64,000 bases of DNA, from positions 8,494,525 to 8,558,524 of the forward strand of contig JAMXIF010000077.1 of NCBI GenBank assembly GCA_028583685.1. Direction: 5' to 3'. A program made the position numbers and the translations under genes. The notes under the pieces were generated by a model, which saw only the letters and a list, made by a program, of their open reading frames with translations, ran no database searches and was not told the DNA's origin. Numbering within the stretch: the stretch's first letter is position 1; each line of letters begins with the position of its first letter. This document shows positions 33,540-46,020 of this stretch, piece after piece. This DNA comes from Petaurus breviceps papuanus. Its lineage: Eukaryota; Chordata; Mammalia; Diprotodontia; Petauridae.

Positions 33540-33745
33540 ATCCTTACATTTTCCAATACATCCTTTCTTGTTCCCACTCCCAGTGAGCTATTCCTCATAA
33601 TAGAAATAAAAAAAGTGGGTAGGGGACAGTTTAGCAGAACTAAAGAACACTTTGATAAAATCTGACATTCACACCCATATTCTTCCACCTCTGCAAAGCA
33701 GGAAATCCCTTTGGAGGAGAGAAGCAGAGGGGGTAATGTAAAAGT
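33540..33745 (-). mobile_element. L1 LINE 3' UTR fragment, reverse
   Basis: 'aatctgacattcacacccat' and 'tcttccacctctgcaaagca' match the marsupial L1 3' region in reverse. Confidence 0.55.
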
Positions 33746-34262
33746 TATTTTATTGATATCACACTTGGAATTGCACATTAATCATAAGCAACAAGAGGAA
33801 ATGTGCCTAAAGCAAGAGAAATGAGAGCTGAGCTTCCTAGTAGAAATGGTTGGCATTGATCTTGGCAACCACAGGGTTTTGACTTTGTAAGGATTGTTTT
33901 AAGAGAGCATGGTGGAAAATTGAATGAGAGGGAAAGGAACAATTCCATAGCCATGAGGCAGGAGTCCATGAGACAGGGAGAAAGAGATAGAATGAGTCTG
34001 AGACTGTCACATAGTCTCTAGTAATTAGACAGTTTGAAATGAGTACTGTAGTTTTTTTTTAATTTAAAGAAAGACCCTCCATAAAGTCAAAGTCCCTCAA
34101 TCTAACAAGTTAAATGGTTTATTTTTTATTCTGTCCATCAATTGTCACTAATCTTAATTTCTCATCTGGGAAATGAAGAGGTTGGAAGTTATTACAGTCC
34201 TAAACCTATAATCCTGAAATCCTATAAATCAAATAGCATCCAATTGGAGAGCCCCATTTCCA
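33746..34262. other. Unassigned DNA
   Basis: Nothing recognisable. Confidence 0.45.
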
Positions 34263-34263
34263 C

Positions 34264-34466
34264 AAGAATCTTCACTAGTAGGGGTGGCCAGGTGGCTCAG
34301 TGAGTAAGAGCACCGGCTCCAGTGTGGGGATGACCTGGAGATCGAATCCGGTCTCCGAATCCGGGCTCTGACACTTAGCACCACACCCACAAATAACTGG
34401 CCGAGTAAACTTGAGCAAGTTACTTAACCCCGATTGCTCACAAAAAAAAAGAATCTTCAATAGTTC
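34264..34466 (+). mobile_element. tRNA-type SINE monomer with target duplication
   Basis: The monomer (34281-34449) starts 'ggggtggccaggtggctcag' and has the B box GATCGAATCC. A local duplication of 'gaatccgg' lies inside it. Flanks 'AAGAATCTTCACTAG' and 'AAGAATCTTCAATAG' are a one-mismatch target duplication. Confidence 0.87.
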
Positions 34467-35024
34467 ATAAAGTCTTAATGAAGTGAGTTTATTCTGATGC
34501 TCATAATCTTCTTGGATCATTACTGAGGTAACTGGGAGAAGACTAGCTCTTGGGGGTCAATGGATATTTGTGTTGTTCTTGGGGCTGTAGTTATTGGCCT
34601 TTCAAGTCAAATCATGAACACTTCAGCTGTTTATTTTTTTTCCCAATCATAGTCACCTCATTAACAAGGTTATTGGCAGCATCTTCTTTCAAACTGTTTT
34701 CTGTTTATGTGGTAGTTTCTACTAATATCAACTCATCAATCACAGAGATAGAAGTTCCTGGGTCATCCATCCTCTCCTTAAGCTCAATTTTAGGGGAATC
34801 TGGTGCTGATGAGGAGAAAGTAATTATTACAGCCAAAAATGTAGAGAGAATGAAGGCCTACCTCAGCATGGTGCAAAGTAGTGTAGGTAAAATAGAGAAT
34901 GAAAAAATGTGTTTTCTCTTTTTGTTTTGTTTCCTCTTTCCCACTGATCACTCCATCAATTATAATCCTTTACAACTTGACTAATGATTAATGTGAAGAT
35001 ATTTGCAGATCCTATATTCAAGTG
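34467..35024. other. Unassigned DNA with a 144-codon open frame
   Basis: An uninterrupted forward frame spans 34550-34984. I recognise no domain in it. Its composition changes midway, from Cys/Phe-rich to charged, and there is no splice-site or promoter support, so I do not call it a gene. Confidence 0.3.
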
Positions 35025-35150
35025 CATGCCACCATGATGTGGGGGGGGGAGGAGAGAGAGGGGGAGAAAATTTTAAACTCAAGGGACTGTGGAACTGAAT
35101 GTTGTAAACTAAAAGCAAATAAACAAATCAATTAAAAAGAAAAAAAGAAG
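35025..35150 (+). repeat. LINE-like 3' tail
   Basis: 'ttttaaactcaagggactgt', 'ggaactgaatgttgtaaact' and an AAATAAAC-rich tail resemble the end of a marsupial LINE; only the tail is present. Confidence 0.5.
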
Positions 35151-36199
35151 AAATGTTTTTTTTTCTATGAAATTCTTTTTACATCTATATAGATCTATGT
35201 AGAACCCAGAGGACCAGAGAAAAATATTTCCAAAGTTAAAGAACTAGTCACTGTCAGAGCTGGTGTTTGAACATGTCATCCACCTTCAAATCCAGTGCTA
35301 CATACTGCCAGTGTCATTTCTCAATCCCAAAGAACTACTATAACCTTGTACCCATACCGTAATACTTCAAGGATCTATGATTGTCTTAACCAATCAGTTA
35401 GTCCACAAGCATTTACCACCTCTCCCCTTCCCCTCCCCCATCATTCATGCAGAGATCATTGTTCCTTCATGTTTTGGACTGGCTTCTAGATCTGCTTTGG
35501 TTGGAAAAAAAATATCACTCCCCATAGCCAATGTCCTCCAAACTTAGGCTGATCCCTAACGAAAGCCATACAGTTCATCACTGGGTCTGAGCCCAGAGAT
35601 CATTCCGCTTTGGAGATAGGATCTGTATATATTTCACTAACATAACCTTTGAGAGGCCAAAGGCACGTGCAGACATAAGCACAGGATGTTATCCAAAGTG
35701 TACATTGTAGACATTTCATAAATACTTGTTTAACTGAAATGACTTGAAAGAGAGGAGATAAAGAAGGACTGTCCAAAGAGGCGGGGGGGGGGGGGGGGAC
35801 ATTAAGGAGAGTCCATGCTCTTGAAAGCCAAGAAGGAAAGGGTTGGAAATCAAGCGGAAGGACCCATAGTATGGACTACTGCACAGGATGAGGAGAAAAA
35901 GTACCCACCAGAGGTAATGGGTGTCTATAATTATGTCAGTGGTGTCTTTCCAGGTGTCAGTTTCAGTAGTATAAATGCAGTAGGTCCCGCGCAGGGGACG
36001 GGGCATAGGTGCAAGTTGAGTAGTGAGTGGATATTAAAGAAATTGAAGACTGAGGAGAGGAAGGAGACAATAGTCATCGGGGCTCACTGGAAGAAATTAG
36101 ACAAGGCAGTCTATAATAAATAAAGTGCTAATTGTTGGGTCTGTACAATAATCACATCAGGATTGAATGAAGCTGAATATACCAGATGGTCCATGCTAC
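35151..36199. other. Unassigned DNA with a G run
   Basis: A run of 16 G is at about 35784-35799. A 102-codon forward frame (35815-36123) has no recognisable domain. The surrounding purine-rich text may be an old repeat that I cannot name. Confidence 0.4.
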
Positions 36200-36450
36200 A
36201 GTGTAGTCAGTGGAAAGAATGCTGGACCTGATTCAGGATCACAAAAACTTTGTGTGAATCTGGTCCCAGACATTTACCACCTGTGTCCTCTTGGTCAAGT
36301 CTCAACATCTCTGTGCTGTATTTTTTTTTTCATCTGTAAAAGGAGGATGACAGTAACCCTTAACCCACAAGGTTGTTAAAACTATCAAATGATATAATGC
36401 ATGGGAAAAAAGCTTTGCAAATTTTAAAGCATTATATAAATGTCAGAGCT
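36200..36450 (+). repeat. MIR SINE
   Basis: 'agtggaaagaatgctggacc', 'cttggtcaagtctcaacatc' and 'catctgtaaaaggaggatga', ending 'gcattatataaatgtcagag'. Full length. Confidence 0.72.
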
Positions 36451-36529
36451 ATTGTGAATGGTGAAGATTCACTGACAGTCATGGGGAATTTCTAAAGCAT
36501 CCCCAAATATGGCAAGGCACAGTTGTTTT

Positions 36530-36570
36530 TGTGTGTGTGTGGGTGTGTGTGTGTGTTTATGTGTGTATGT
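36530..36570. repeat. (GT)n microsatellite
   Basis: Imperfect GT units. Confidence 0.85.
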
Positions 36571-36639
36571 GTCCTGAAGCCAGGAAAAAAGTCTGACACT
36601 ATTACCTTATACCTTTTCTCCATATTTGGATGTGATATC

Positions 36640-36890
36640 ACAAATTAATTGATCAATCAATCAATTAATATTGCATTAACTAATTAAACATTAAATTTAA
36701 TTTAATTAGATTTAAAATTAATTTTAATTAAACATTAAATCAATTAATGTTTGCTATGGGCTTAGTGCTAGGGTTTTTTTTGTTGCTGTTGTTTTTCTGT
36801 GATTTCAAGGGAATTATATTCTGATGGAGGGAAACATGTAAATGACTGTACAAACAAGACACACACAGAGTAGCTGATTGGGGGTAAACC
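36640..36890. repeat. AATTAA palindrome-rich stretch leading into family Q
   Basis: ATTAATT, TTAATTAA and TGATCAATCA words alternate over 36640-36735. 'gctatgggcttagtgctagg' and 'aagggaattatattctgatg' then mark a family Q copy. Confidence 0.55.
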
Positions 36891-36894
36891 TGAC

Positions 36895-37110
36895 AACATG
36901 GGGTGAATAATCAGCACATCTAGGTTTTGGTCTCAATTCTGTCACTTGCTACATATGTGATCTTAGGTAAATCACATAAGCTCTCTGGGCCTCATAAGTT
37001 ACCTCAAAGGTAAACTTTTCCCACCTTACCTCACAGAATTATTATTGGTATCAAATGAACAAATGCATATAAATGCCCTTAGAAAATTGCAAAGGTATCT
37101 GTAAATGTCA
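36895..37110 (+). repeat. MIR SINE
   Basis: 'gtcacttgctacatatgtga', 'taagctctctgggcctcata' and 'gaattattattggtatcaaa' follow the MIR order. Confidence 0.65.
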
Positions 37111-37885
37111 GGTATCATATCCTTTCACCTTAAAATTGACAGATGATGGTAAGTTGGGTAGAATTAGTAAAGGTTGGATGAGAGTGAATCATTTTCAGCC
37201 CCATTTCCCAGCTTTTAACCTTGGCACAAAATTTTTCTTCATAGGGGCAGTCACATTTCCCATAAGCCTTCTGCCATTCCATGTTTGCCAAAGAAAAGGT
37301 GACTTGAGGTTTATGTGGCCTCTTTCTAAAGCCATTTTCAAAGGAATCATATTCAGCAGTGTTTCACTCCTTGGCTATGCCAGGATAGAAACATGGTCTT
37401 CTCTTTGTAAACAGTCGAAGCTCTTTACTCTGCACGCATTGACCCTGGCTTTCATTCAGAACTGAGGTAGATGAACTTGGCTTCTTTGCCTGTTCTGTTT
37501 AGCATTCAGTGTGCTTCACCTGGGACTTGGACTGGTTTAAAAAGCTACAAATTCAAGTGTTTAATGAGCAAGTTAGTCATGGTTCTTAAAGACTTCTTTG
37601 GGTGTGATGATGCATAGTCATTCTCATATCAGTACCCAAGTTGTTTCTAAGGGAAGCCCTGCAGCCTAGTATGATTAGAATAGCTTCAGCAGTATCTGAG
37701 GCAAACAGTCAGGATCTCTGGCAGCACAATGATAGGAGGGCAGGAGCAAACTTGGACATGGAGTTTTGAAGTCATAAGAAATGATGCTAAATATTGCTGA
37801 ATTTGGATTTTGCCAATTTTGCAGACCAAATGGAAATTAAGCGGACTCATAATATGTGAAAAGGGTTTACCTTAATTGAGAAGTA
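37111..37885. other. Unassigned DNA
   Basis: The 130-codon forward open frame at 37073-37465 overlaps the MIR tail at its start and shows no recognisable domain. Confidence 0.45.
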
Positions 37886-37985
37886 GCATGGAATAGTCGA
37901 ATGAGTCAGGGAGATGGCTGTTTAAGTGTTGCCTCTGACACAGTAACTGTAAGAGCACAGGCAAGTTATTTAGCTTGGGAAAGCC
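37886..37985 (+). repeat. MIR SINE fragment
   Basis: 'agtagcatggaatagtcgaa' and 'gcacaggcaagttatttagc'. Confidence 0.5.
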
Positions 37986-38245
37986 ATTCACCACCAACAC
38001 CACCACCATCATCCAAACAGTTGTCAATCTGCATTAGTGGAGTGAGTATTCACTTTGAAAGTTCTCCATGGGAAGGCTGGAAAAAGTAGTAAGTTATTTC
38101 AACATATCTCAAAAATTTTCTGATAATAAATTGAACAATATTAATCTGATTAAGTTATGTAACCCTATGATACAATTTCTTCTGTGGAAGACAATAAGAT
38201 TAATTTCTTTGGTATACAGGAAATTGCCCTCTGAATATTCACTGA

Positions 38246-38500
38246 ATTTTAGAGTTTGAAGGGATCTCATTGGGTATCTAGTCCAATCCATAACTCAAAA
38301 CAGCATTCCCACTAACCTAACAAATGGTCACCTTACTTCTGTTGAAAGATCTCCAGTGAGATGGGGTGTAACTACTTCCTAAGTTACTAATGTTAGTTAC
38401 CTAAGATTCTACTGATCCAAAGCACTTAAAACTTGGACATTTTCCCCTCCCAAAATTGAGCCTAAATTTATTTCTTTTTAACTCCCACTCACTGTTCTTG
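38246..38500 (-). repeat. CR1/L3 LINE fragment
   Basis: 'gttgaaagatctccagtgag' and 'atttctttttaactcccact', then 'cactgttcttgggagtc', match the L3 3' region in reverse. Confidence 0.5.
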
Positions 38501-38624
38501 GGAGTCAAGCAGAATGTCATGGGGGTCAGTGCAGAGAGAGCATGGAAAGATTCATTTGGATCCATGGGATGAGTGATAGAGTAGCAGCAGGTAAGAAAAG
38601 ATTGATAATAAATGTTTATTTCCT

Positions 38625-38875
38625 TCTTCTATTTAAGTTGTTACTATTTACCAGGTACTGTGCTTCTCTTTATAAATATTACCTAATTTTATCCCCTCAA
38701 CAATCTTGTGAGGTAGGTGGTATTATTATTCCCATTTTACTATGGAGGAAACTGAGGAAAATAGAGGTTAAATGACTTACTCAGGGTCACACAACTAATA
38801 AGCATCTGTGGCTGAACTCAGATTTTCTTGACTTCAGGCCCAATATTCTATCCACTGTGTTGTCTAAAGAGAGAA
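38625..38875 (-). repeat. MIR SINE
   Basis: 'taccaggtactgtgcttctc', 'tattattcccattttactat' and 'cttactcagggtcacacaac', ending 'attctatccactgtgttgtc'. Full length. Confidence 0.8.
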
Positions 38876-39699
38876 AAGGCAGCTTATGCTAAGCATGTAA
38901 ACCATCTCTATCACCTTGCCACCTTCTCTCTTTAGACTCTGATGAGAACAGCCCAGAACCAAATTGAACTAGCAATAAATCTCTCACCCAGACTGTAGCT
39001 TTCAGTCACTGCCTTCTTGCCTTCTGTAGACCCTTCCTTATTTTTGTTAGCTCAAGTCAGAACACAGAGATAGGTAGCAAACCAAATTCACAATAATGGC
39101 GGTCATGATTTTGTGAGCATTCATTCAGCAGGGGCACATAGGGGTGGTGGTGGAAGAAGACAGCTTAGAAAACACTCCATGTGCACCAGAGCTCACTATT
39201 CTTCTCTCCCTCCCTCTCCATCAGCCTTTGCAGAACTCACAGATGTTTTCTCTCACTTTCATCTTTGCTCCCTCCATGATCCTTCCCCTCGCACTGATTT
39301 TGTTTTTAACTTTGCTTGACTTCCATTCTCAGTCTCCTGACTTGGTTGTAACTAACACCATATCCCTGTACACACACCATCCACTTGAAGATGATTGCTT
39401 TACACTGGCATCTGAGAACCACCTCCTTTCCTGACCCTGACAGCTACCACTCCCTATTGTATGTTTAGAAGAGGAAGAGAAGAAGGTCAGAGGTTCCTAC
39501 ATGGAAACATCTGTTCCAGGGCCCAGTCTGCTCCAGCAACTCTCTAGGCTTTGCCTAAGATTTTTTATTCCTTACAGTTAAGGCAGAATTACTCATGATT
39601 TCCACAGAAACAGGCTTTGGACTCAGTCAACACACCCCTGGTTGATCCAGAGATCCCAGAACTAGCTAAAGCTAGAAGGGGACTCCAGAACCTGTCAGG
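38876..39699. other. Unassigned DNA
   Basis: Overlapping short forward open frames (39113-39434) have no recognisable domain. Confidence 0.45.
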
Positions 39700-39870
39700 T
39701 AGGGGGAATAATGCACAGTTCATTTAATCTGGAGTCAGGAAGATGCATTCTAATCTGGCTTTAGGTACTAGCTAATGGTGTGGCCCTCAGTTTCCTCACC
39801 TGTAAAATGGCAATAATAATAGCACCCACCACATCAGTGTTGTTGTGAGGTCCGAATGAAATAACAGAAT
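39700..39870 (+). repeat. MIR SINE
   Basis: 'ctggagtcaggaagatgcat' and 'ctcagtttcctcacctgtaa', then 'aataataatagcacccacca'. Confidence 0.72.
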
Positions 39871-39884
39871 TCTTTGCAAATCTG

Positions 39885-40040
39885 AAAGATTTAGACCTGG
39901 GAGAGATCTTGGGGGCTATCTCGTCCAACACTGTCATTTCACAGATGAGAGAACTGTCTAGAATTGTAATGTGAATAGCACTATACTGCCACAGAAGTAG
40001 TAGGTGAGCAAGCTATCATTTGAAAACAGATCTAAGGTCT
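39885..40040 (-). repeat. MIR3-like fragment
   Basis: 'gggagagatcttgggggcta' and 'gtcatttcacagatgagaga'. Confidence 0.5.
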
Positions 40041-40944
40041 ACAAATACAGTCTTATTTCCAGCTTCTTTCTGAATCTATCTGTGAGGGGCCCCAAAAGAG
40101 GAATAGATGCTTTCATTTTAGCACCTCCTCAATGTAAAAGTTTTGTGATTTTGGACTCACGACAATAAACTGGCCCCAATCCACACATAATATTATGCTG
40201 GATGGACACGTTGGATATTATGTAACCATGAGGGGAAGAGGGAGAAGGATATCCTCTAGGTGGAGGGCCTGCTTCCCATTCCAAAAGGGAGCACATGATT
40301 CAAATTTAAATGACTCTCAATACAGGGCCAGCATATGGCGGCTCATGCCAGCACTAGATTACCAGACTCCATATGGGTTCCGGAATGGGACAGCTTTTGG
40401 GCTGAGGTTTTCATTAGTCAAATGAAAGCCAGAGGATTTCATTTCACTTCAAAGGTGAGGGGCCCAAGAGTAGCACATCCTGTCGCACTGAGAGTCAAGG
40501 GCATTATTAATAGTTGGGATACACCAGAGCCGGGGACCAGAATGTTAAATGTTTGCCAGTAGATTCCTGGAGGTTCAGTGGAGACACAGAGGCCATGCCA
40601 AGGGTTATTTTAAATTTGAGGGACGATCCAGATAATCTCCCATCTCCTAATAGGCTTTCAACCAAACCAGAGCCATCACCATCGAGCCAGCTTTAAGTCA
40701 GCCTATGGTTAGAATACCCTTAAATGACAGGAAGCTCAAGGTTTATGGCTCAGATATTTTCTCTGGCATGTAAGCATAGCAGAAAAGTGATGTCATCACC
40801 TTGAATGAGAGCACTTGAAAATTACTATTATTGTATTATTTAACAAGTGCTCATTTTATCTCCTTTCTCATGACCCAACCCCTTCCCCCAAAAAACGCAG
40901 AGAAAAAACAAAATAAAAATTGTTGTAACAAATGACGATAATAG
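40041..40944. other. Single-copy-like block, candidate regulatory DNA
   Basis: No repeat recognised. Moderately GC-rich for this window, with overlapping 60-76-codon open frames in two forward phases (40195-40696). None has a domain that I recognise. It might be conserved non-coding sequence; this is a guess from composition only. Confidence 0.22.
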
Positions 40945-41180
40945 CTAGCATTTATATAGCATTTAACATCTGCAAAGTGTTTTATGTATATAAACTTATT
41001 TTATAATCACTGCAACCTTGGGAGGCAGGAACTATCATTATCACCATTTTACGGATAAGGAACAGAGGTTAAATGATTTGCCCAGGGCCACACAACTAAT
41101 AAATGACTGAGGCTGGATTTGAACTCAGGTCTTTCCAAATCCAGATCTATAGCCCTATCCACTGTGCTGTCTACCTACCT
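40945..41180 (-). repeat. MIR SINE
   Basis: 'agctagcatttatatagcat', 'ccattttacggataaggaac' and 'tttgcccagggccacacaac', ending 'cctatccactgtgctgtct'. Full length. Confidence 0.85.
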
Positions 41181-41534
41181 CAATTATGCCTAGGTAAGAA
41201 AAACACATTTATTCCCTTGTTGGAGCCAAAAATGTAGGTCTCATTCTGTACCTTAAGTCTACCACCTCTTTGTTAGGATGCAGGAGAACTACATCCTCAT
41301 TGGTCTTCTGGAATCGTGGGTGATCAGGGTGTTAAACAGAGTTCTAAAGTCATCCAAAGTTGATTTTTTTGGAGTTATTACTGTATAAATTTCAACAAGA
41401 TCTCTTATAACATAATATCTCTAGTAAAACATAAGTTTTCTGAAGATTTTTACTTCCCAGGGCCTAGTATACAGCCTGGCCATTACTAACTTGTTTTTAA
41501 TATTCTTGTTTATTTTCTTGATAATCTTACATTC

Positions 41535-41880
41535 ATAGTTCAGGACTGGAAGGTGCCTTATAGGTCATCTGGGTCATAATATTTAGTTTACAGAAGAAGA
41601 AGCCAAAGCCCACTTCTGCCAGTTCTGCCTTCTGAGGCCAAATAGAAAAAGTCTAATCCTTTCGCACGACAACTTTTCAAGTACATGAACATGGTCTTCA
41701 TTGTCCACATAAGTCTCCCCCTTCTCCAGGATGCATTTTTCCAGTTCCTTTGGACAAGTATCATATGAAATTGACTTAAGTCCCTTCACGAATGTTGATT
41801 GTCTTTCTTGGGATGTTGTCAAGCTTATCTAAGTCCTTTGAAAAGTGTGGAGCCCAGAAACACACTTGCCTGTGTATATC
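41535..41880 (-). repeat. CR1/L3 LINE fragment
   Basis: 'tgaggccaaatagaaaaagt', 'cgacaacttttcaagtacat' and 'tgtggagcccagaaacacac' follow the reverse L3 order. Confidence 0.65.
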
Positions 41881-41914
41881 TGAGGTAACTAGGTGGCGAA
41901 GGGGATAGAGAAAG

Positions 41915-41990
41915 AAATAAGAAGAAAAGAAGGAAGGGAACAAAGAAAGAAAGAAAGGAAGGAGGAGAGAGGGAAGGAAGGAAAAGAACA
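41915..41990. repeat. GAAA/GGAA purine tract
   Basis: Imperfect GAAA/GGAA units. Confidence 0.88.
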
Positions 41991-42987
41991 TCAATAAAAC
42001 ATTTTTAAATATAGGAGAAAGCAAAAATAACAAATGACAATATTGTCACCACTTTCTTAAACTTAAAATACGTAAAAGAATAATGCAAATAACAGACATT
42101 ATTACTTTTATATGTTACTTCATTTTGCTTTTTTATATTTTGAAATATTTATAGTTATTGATGATTTCTTAAGTTGATAATTAAAATCATTTAAGGCACT
42201 TTTTAAATCTGTAAAATGTTAAACAAATATGAGCTATTCTTATTCTACATGAGTCATGATTTGACCTGCAGTGTGTTAGAATGTTATGAATACATACAAT
42301 TTTACTTCAATGTATAATTTTATTGACCTTGCAATTCTCACTAGGTAAGGTTAAATGGTATCTTTCCTATACCTAATATATAGTGAACACTCAAATATTA
42401 GTACAAAAGCTTCATATTTCTGGAAGACAAAAGGGGGAGAAAGAATCTATATAAATGCATCTAACCAGTCTCCCATAAGAGGGACTTAAGTCATACACTA
42501 AGGATAAATTCTATAGCCAGAGGTCAAGGGCAAGATGAAACTTATATAGCTTGGAGACCTTTGATGGATCTGTGATATCATTGATGTGGATACTCTCTCC
42601 CACAAATCTAACCTTATCCTTGACTGGCCATTATTTTATGACTGTTATCTGTGGACTCTCAAACTCCTCTACAGGGATGTTGCTACCACATCTCTAATGA
42701 TCCCATAGGTACCAATCTAAAACATGGCCCGTCCTTTGATTTTTCCATCATTCTCATTAAGTAACTGGTCAATACTCTCCCCCCACCTCAGGTGTTAACA
42801 TCTTTCTGAGGACATACTTTATTCTGCTTTTCTTGAGCAAATTCTCACTTTGAATGGCTTGTGTCTGGCATGAGTCCTCCATTTCCTTTTTTGTGATGCT
42901 CAAATTGAATTACTCAGAAACTGTGAGTTTCAGCTGTATGGCATCATTAGAAAATTCTTTTAAAATCATATAGATATATAGTTTTAG
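41991..42987. other. Unassigned A/T-rich DNA
   Basis: Nothing recognisable. Confidence 0.5.
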
Positions 42988-43125
42988 AGGTTTTCGTAGG
43001 GCACTGAGATTAGGTGATTTGCTGAGGGTGACAATCAGTACGTGTCGGTAGCAAGCCTTGAACCTAGATCTTCCTTACTTTGAGCTCTTCCTGTTCAGTA
43101 TGCTATGATGCTTCTTATGGAGAAA
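42988..43125 (-). repeat. CORE-SINE fragment
   Basis: 'agattaggtgatttgctgag' and 'gccttgaacctagatcttcc'. Diverged. Confidence 0.55.
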
Positions 43126-43494
43126 ATATTAGTGTTAAAAATAGTGCTTTATTTTAGGGAAAACTATGGCATAGAGAGACACTATTTGTTCAAGGCTATG
43201 GCAATGAAATATAAGCTCTGATTAGAGCTATCATTATATGACTTCAGCTTCAACTAAGAAATATAAAATCCCATTCCCAAGAAACTGGACAATGGTGATA
43301 TATTATCTGGCCACAGCAAGACAATGGATATAAACATTTTTATATTTAATGATAGAAAATGATACCTTAGAGTAAGTGTAAGTCAGTATCATCACTTTAA
43401 TCTCCAGGAATGAGGTCTCACTAGAGAAACATGATTAGTTAATGTTGTCAAAGAATAAGACAATAATGTAAGAAGCAGGTCAGATCATGGGATC
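43126..43494. other. Unassigned DNA
   Basis: Nothing recognisable. Confidence 0.4.
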
Positions 43495-43745
43495 ACAGCT
43501 TCAGAGCTGAAAGAAACCTGAGAGAACATCAACTCCAATCCCCTGCTTTTATAGATAAGGGGATTATGGCCTCAGAGGATTATAGAATTAGAATCAGAAG
43601 GGATTTTAGAGGCTACCCTGTTACTAGCTCATTTAATAGATGAGGAAACTGAGGCTCAAATGTCATGTGACTTGTCTGAGGTCACACAGGTAAGTGGGAA
43701 AACCGGAATTTGAAATCAGCTTTTTATGCCTCCAAGTCCAGTGAT
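43495..43745 (-). repeat. Two MIR3-like copies in tandem
   Basis: The first is a partial copy ('cttcagagctgaaagaaacc', 'cttttatagataaggggatt'). The second is fuller ('agaattagaatcagaaggga', 'atgaggaaactgaggctcaa', 'tgtctgaggtcacacaggt'). Confidence 0.72.
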
Positions 43746-43971
43746 GGTTCTAATGGTTGTTCTTGTTTGATATATCTGTTGGTTTTTCATACTTAACATT
43801 TTCTTTAATTTCCTTGTAAAACCCACAAGTAATCTCACATTATGGCACCATGAAAGAAACATGAAAAATTATCTTTAAGGGGGCTAAGGATTTTAGGCTT
43901 CCTCATTTTAAATATAATCCATTGTGGAGCAGGGGTTAACTGAGTACATGTATGTGGGATAAAAAAGATAT

Positions 43972-44030
43972 CTAATATATATATATACATATATATGTGT
44001 GTATTTATGTATTTATATGTGTATATTAAA
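43972..44030. repeat. (TA)n/(TG)n simple repeat
   Basis: Alternating TA with TGTG and TATT interruptions. Confidence 0.9.
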
Positions 44031-44861
44031 GAAACTATAGTTGGAGAACACTACCATAAACCATCTGTCCAAAAGGGAAACAAGCACATAATTCTTCTGC
44101 CAAAAGTCAAAGACGATATGAATTAGTGGATGGTCCATTAGAATAGGTTTAATCTTTTTCTAAGTTTTTTGACAGCTTGATGTATAGAAAATGGCTTTCT
44201 GCAAGACTTAATAAGTTCACTTGTGCCTAAGCAGAGTGTGATACCATTGCTGTTCATACCTAGAGCGATTTCACACAGAAGGACAAATTACATCTGATTG
44301 GCTGAAAGTCTTCTGTGGTAATGATGCTTCTTACTGATGCTGCTTACCTGCATGTGTGGAGAAGGGATGCCTTGAAAAAGAGTTGGAAAGAAGAAGTCCA
44401 GAAAAGTAAACATAAACTTTTGAATAACATAGTAGAGTTGTAATTATTTTGGGAACCAGACCCTCAACATAACATTGAACTTCTAACACTTGCCAACCTT
44501 AAAACTTGATCCTCCAATTCCCATCAAGATTATTCTTTTCTTAGCTGAACTGAGGCTTTATGCAAAGAGTTCATTTATTATTGTGTATTCTTTCCCTTAC
44601 CTGTTACCCATAAAGCTTCTCTGATTCCTGATTTTCTGCTTATATTGATAAAGTTTTGCTAAGGTATTTGTGACTGTCATGTTTATAACCAGAATTTAGT
44701 GGAAGAGAGTCATGCTGGAGACATTGAATGTTTACACTTTCCTTGTAAGTGATCAGGGAAGGTGATTCTTATTCAGAACCCTCACTGTACCCGAGGCTAC
44801 AGATAATTGATGTGTGGCAGACTTATATAAGTCTAGATGATTATCACATTGGAGATAGTTG
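44031..44861. other. Unassigned DNA
   Basis: Nothing recognisable. Confidence 0.45.
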
Positions 44862-44965
44862 TTTGTCTTTCATTCTCAAAGAGGACCATGACATTATGGA
44901 AGTAATCCCATGACATGCAAATGAATTAGATTTAAGTGAGGGAGGGCTGTGTAGAGTCACCTTTA
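44862..44965 (+). repeat. Family P interspersed repeat (unclassified)
   Basis: 'tctttcattctcaaagagga', 'ccatgacatgcaaatgaatt' and 'taagtgagggagggctgtgt'; truncated at its 3' side. Confidence 0.55.
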
Positions 44966-46020
44966 CACGTTGGAGATAGGAAAGTCTCCTCTACTAAACT
45001 GTTGGCCATATTAATAAAGCTCTCCTCTTCCTCTCTGTAAAAGTGAGAAATTATTGTATCCCTTGGAAATGGGGTGGGCCAGGTCCCAGATCAGATATCT
45101 ATACATGCCAGGAGAGAACCAGTCAGATTTATATTCTGTGTTGACCAGCTATATAGACTACTGCAGTTCTAAATCTACCATATGAAAGATTAAAGTATAA
45201 AGATTAAATAATAAACACATTTATTGATCTTTTATATTTATAACACCTTTATGGTCAAATAGATCATTCACTCTCTACTTTCCACATAGTTACTTTGATA
45301 ATAAAATTTTTTTTAAAGATTAAAAATAAGTTCAATACTTAACAACCTATCAGATAAGTCTAGTATCATCGTTCCACAACAGCAATCATCCAAATTGACA
45401 AAGAAGGGAAGGCTGTATATTCTTATCCCTTATTTTGGAGGCCAAGATAAATCATTAGAATTTCTCAATGCATCCAGGTTCTTCCTGGTTTTTCTCTCTT
45501 TTTCCCTCGTACTTGTTTTAATTGTTGTGTGTGCTATTTTTCTGATCTTTGTGTATTTAACTTCAGATCAGGTCTCATGTCTATATGAAAAGTTTTAAAA
45601 TAGGAAAATGTATAATTGGAGAGTATTGTATTTCACAATTTCTATCCCTCCCAAATCTCCAAAATTTTGTCATCAAATTCCACTTGTCTCTTACATACTA
45701 ACCGCTCTATAGAGACACTTCATATTTAACTTATCTTCATATAATTTGATGAGATGCTCCCAAAGAAAGGCTGTCTTTACATAATGTATATATTTTAGCT
45801 ATCGTACATATTTAGCTATATATACAAGATTATATACATATGCTATCTTTCCTCTTTTGCAATTCTTTCTCTCTGTATACATATGTATATGCATGTGTAT
45901 GTATGCATATGTATAAATGTGCACAGATATAATGCATACAAACGTGAATCTCTATAGCCATATATATATATATATACATATTTATACTGATATACACATA
46001 CAACCCTATATGTGTTTATT
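44966..46020. other. Unassigned DNA with TA/TG-rich end
   Basis: From about 45780 the sequence becomes ATAT/GTAT-rich. Nothing else recognisable. Confidence 0.45.

Noticed and set aside
34550-34984. 144-codon forward open frame
   Set aside because: Longest non-repeat frame, but no recognisable domain, no promoter or splice support, and abrupt change in composition.
36640-36735. Replication-origin or attachment-site-like AATTAA palindromes
   Set aside because: Low-complexity A/T DNA explains the short palindromes.
37073-37465. 130-codon forward open frame
   Set aside because: Its start lies in a MIR tail and no domain is recognisable.
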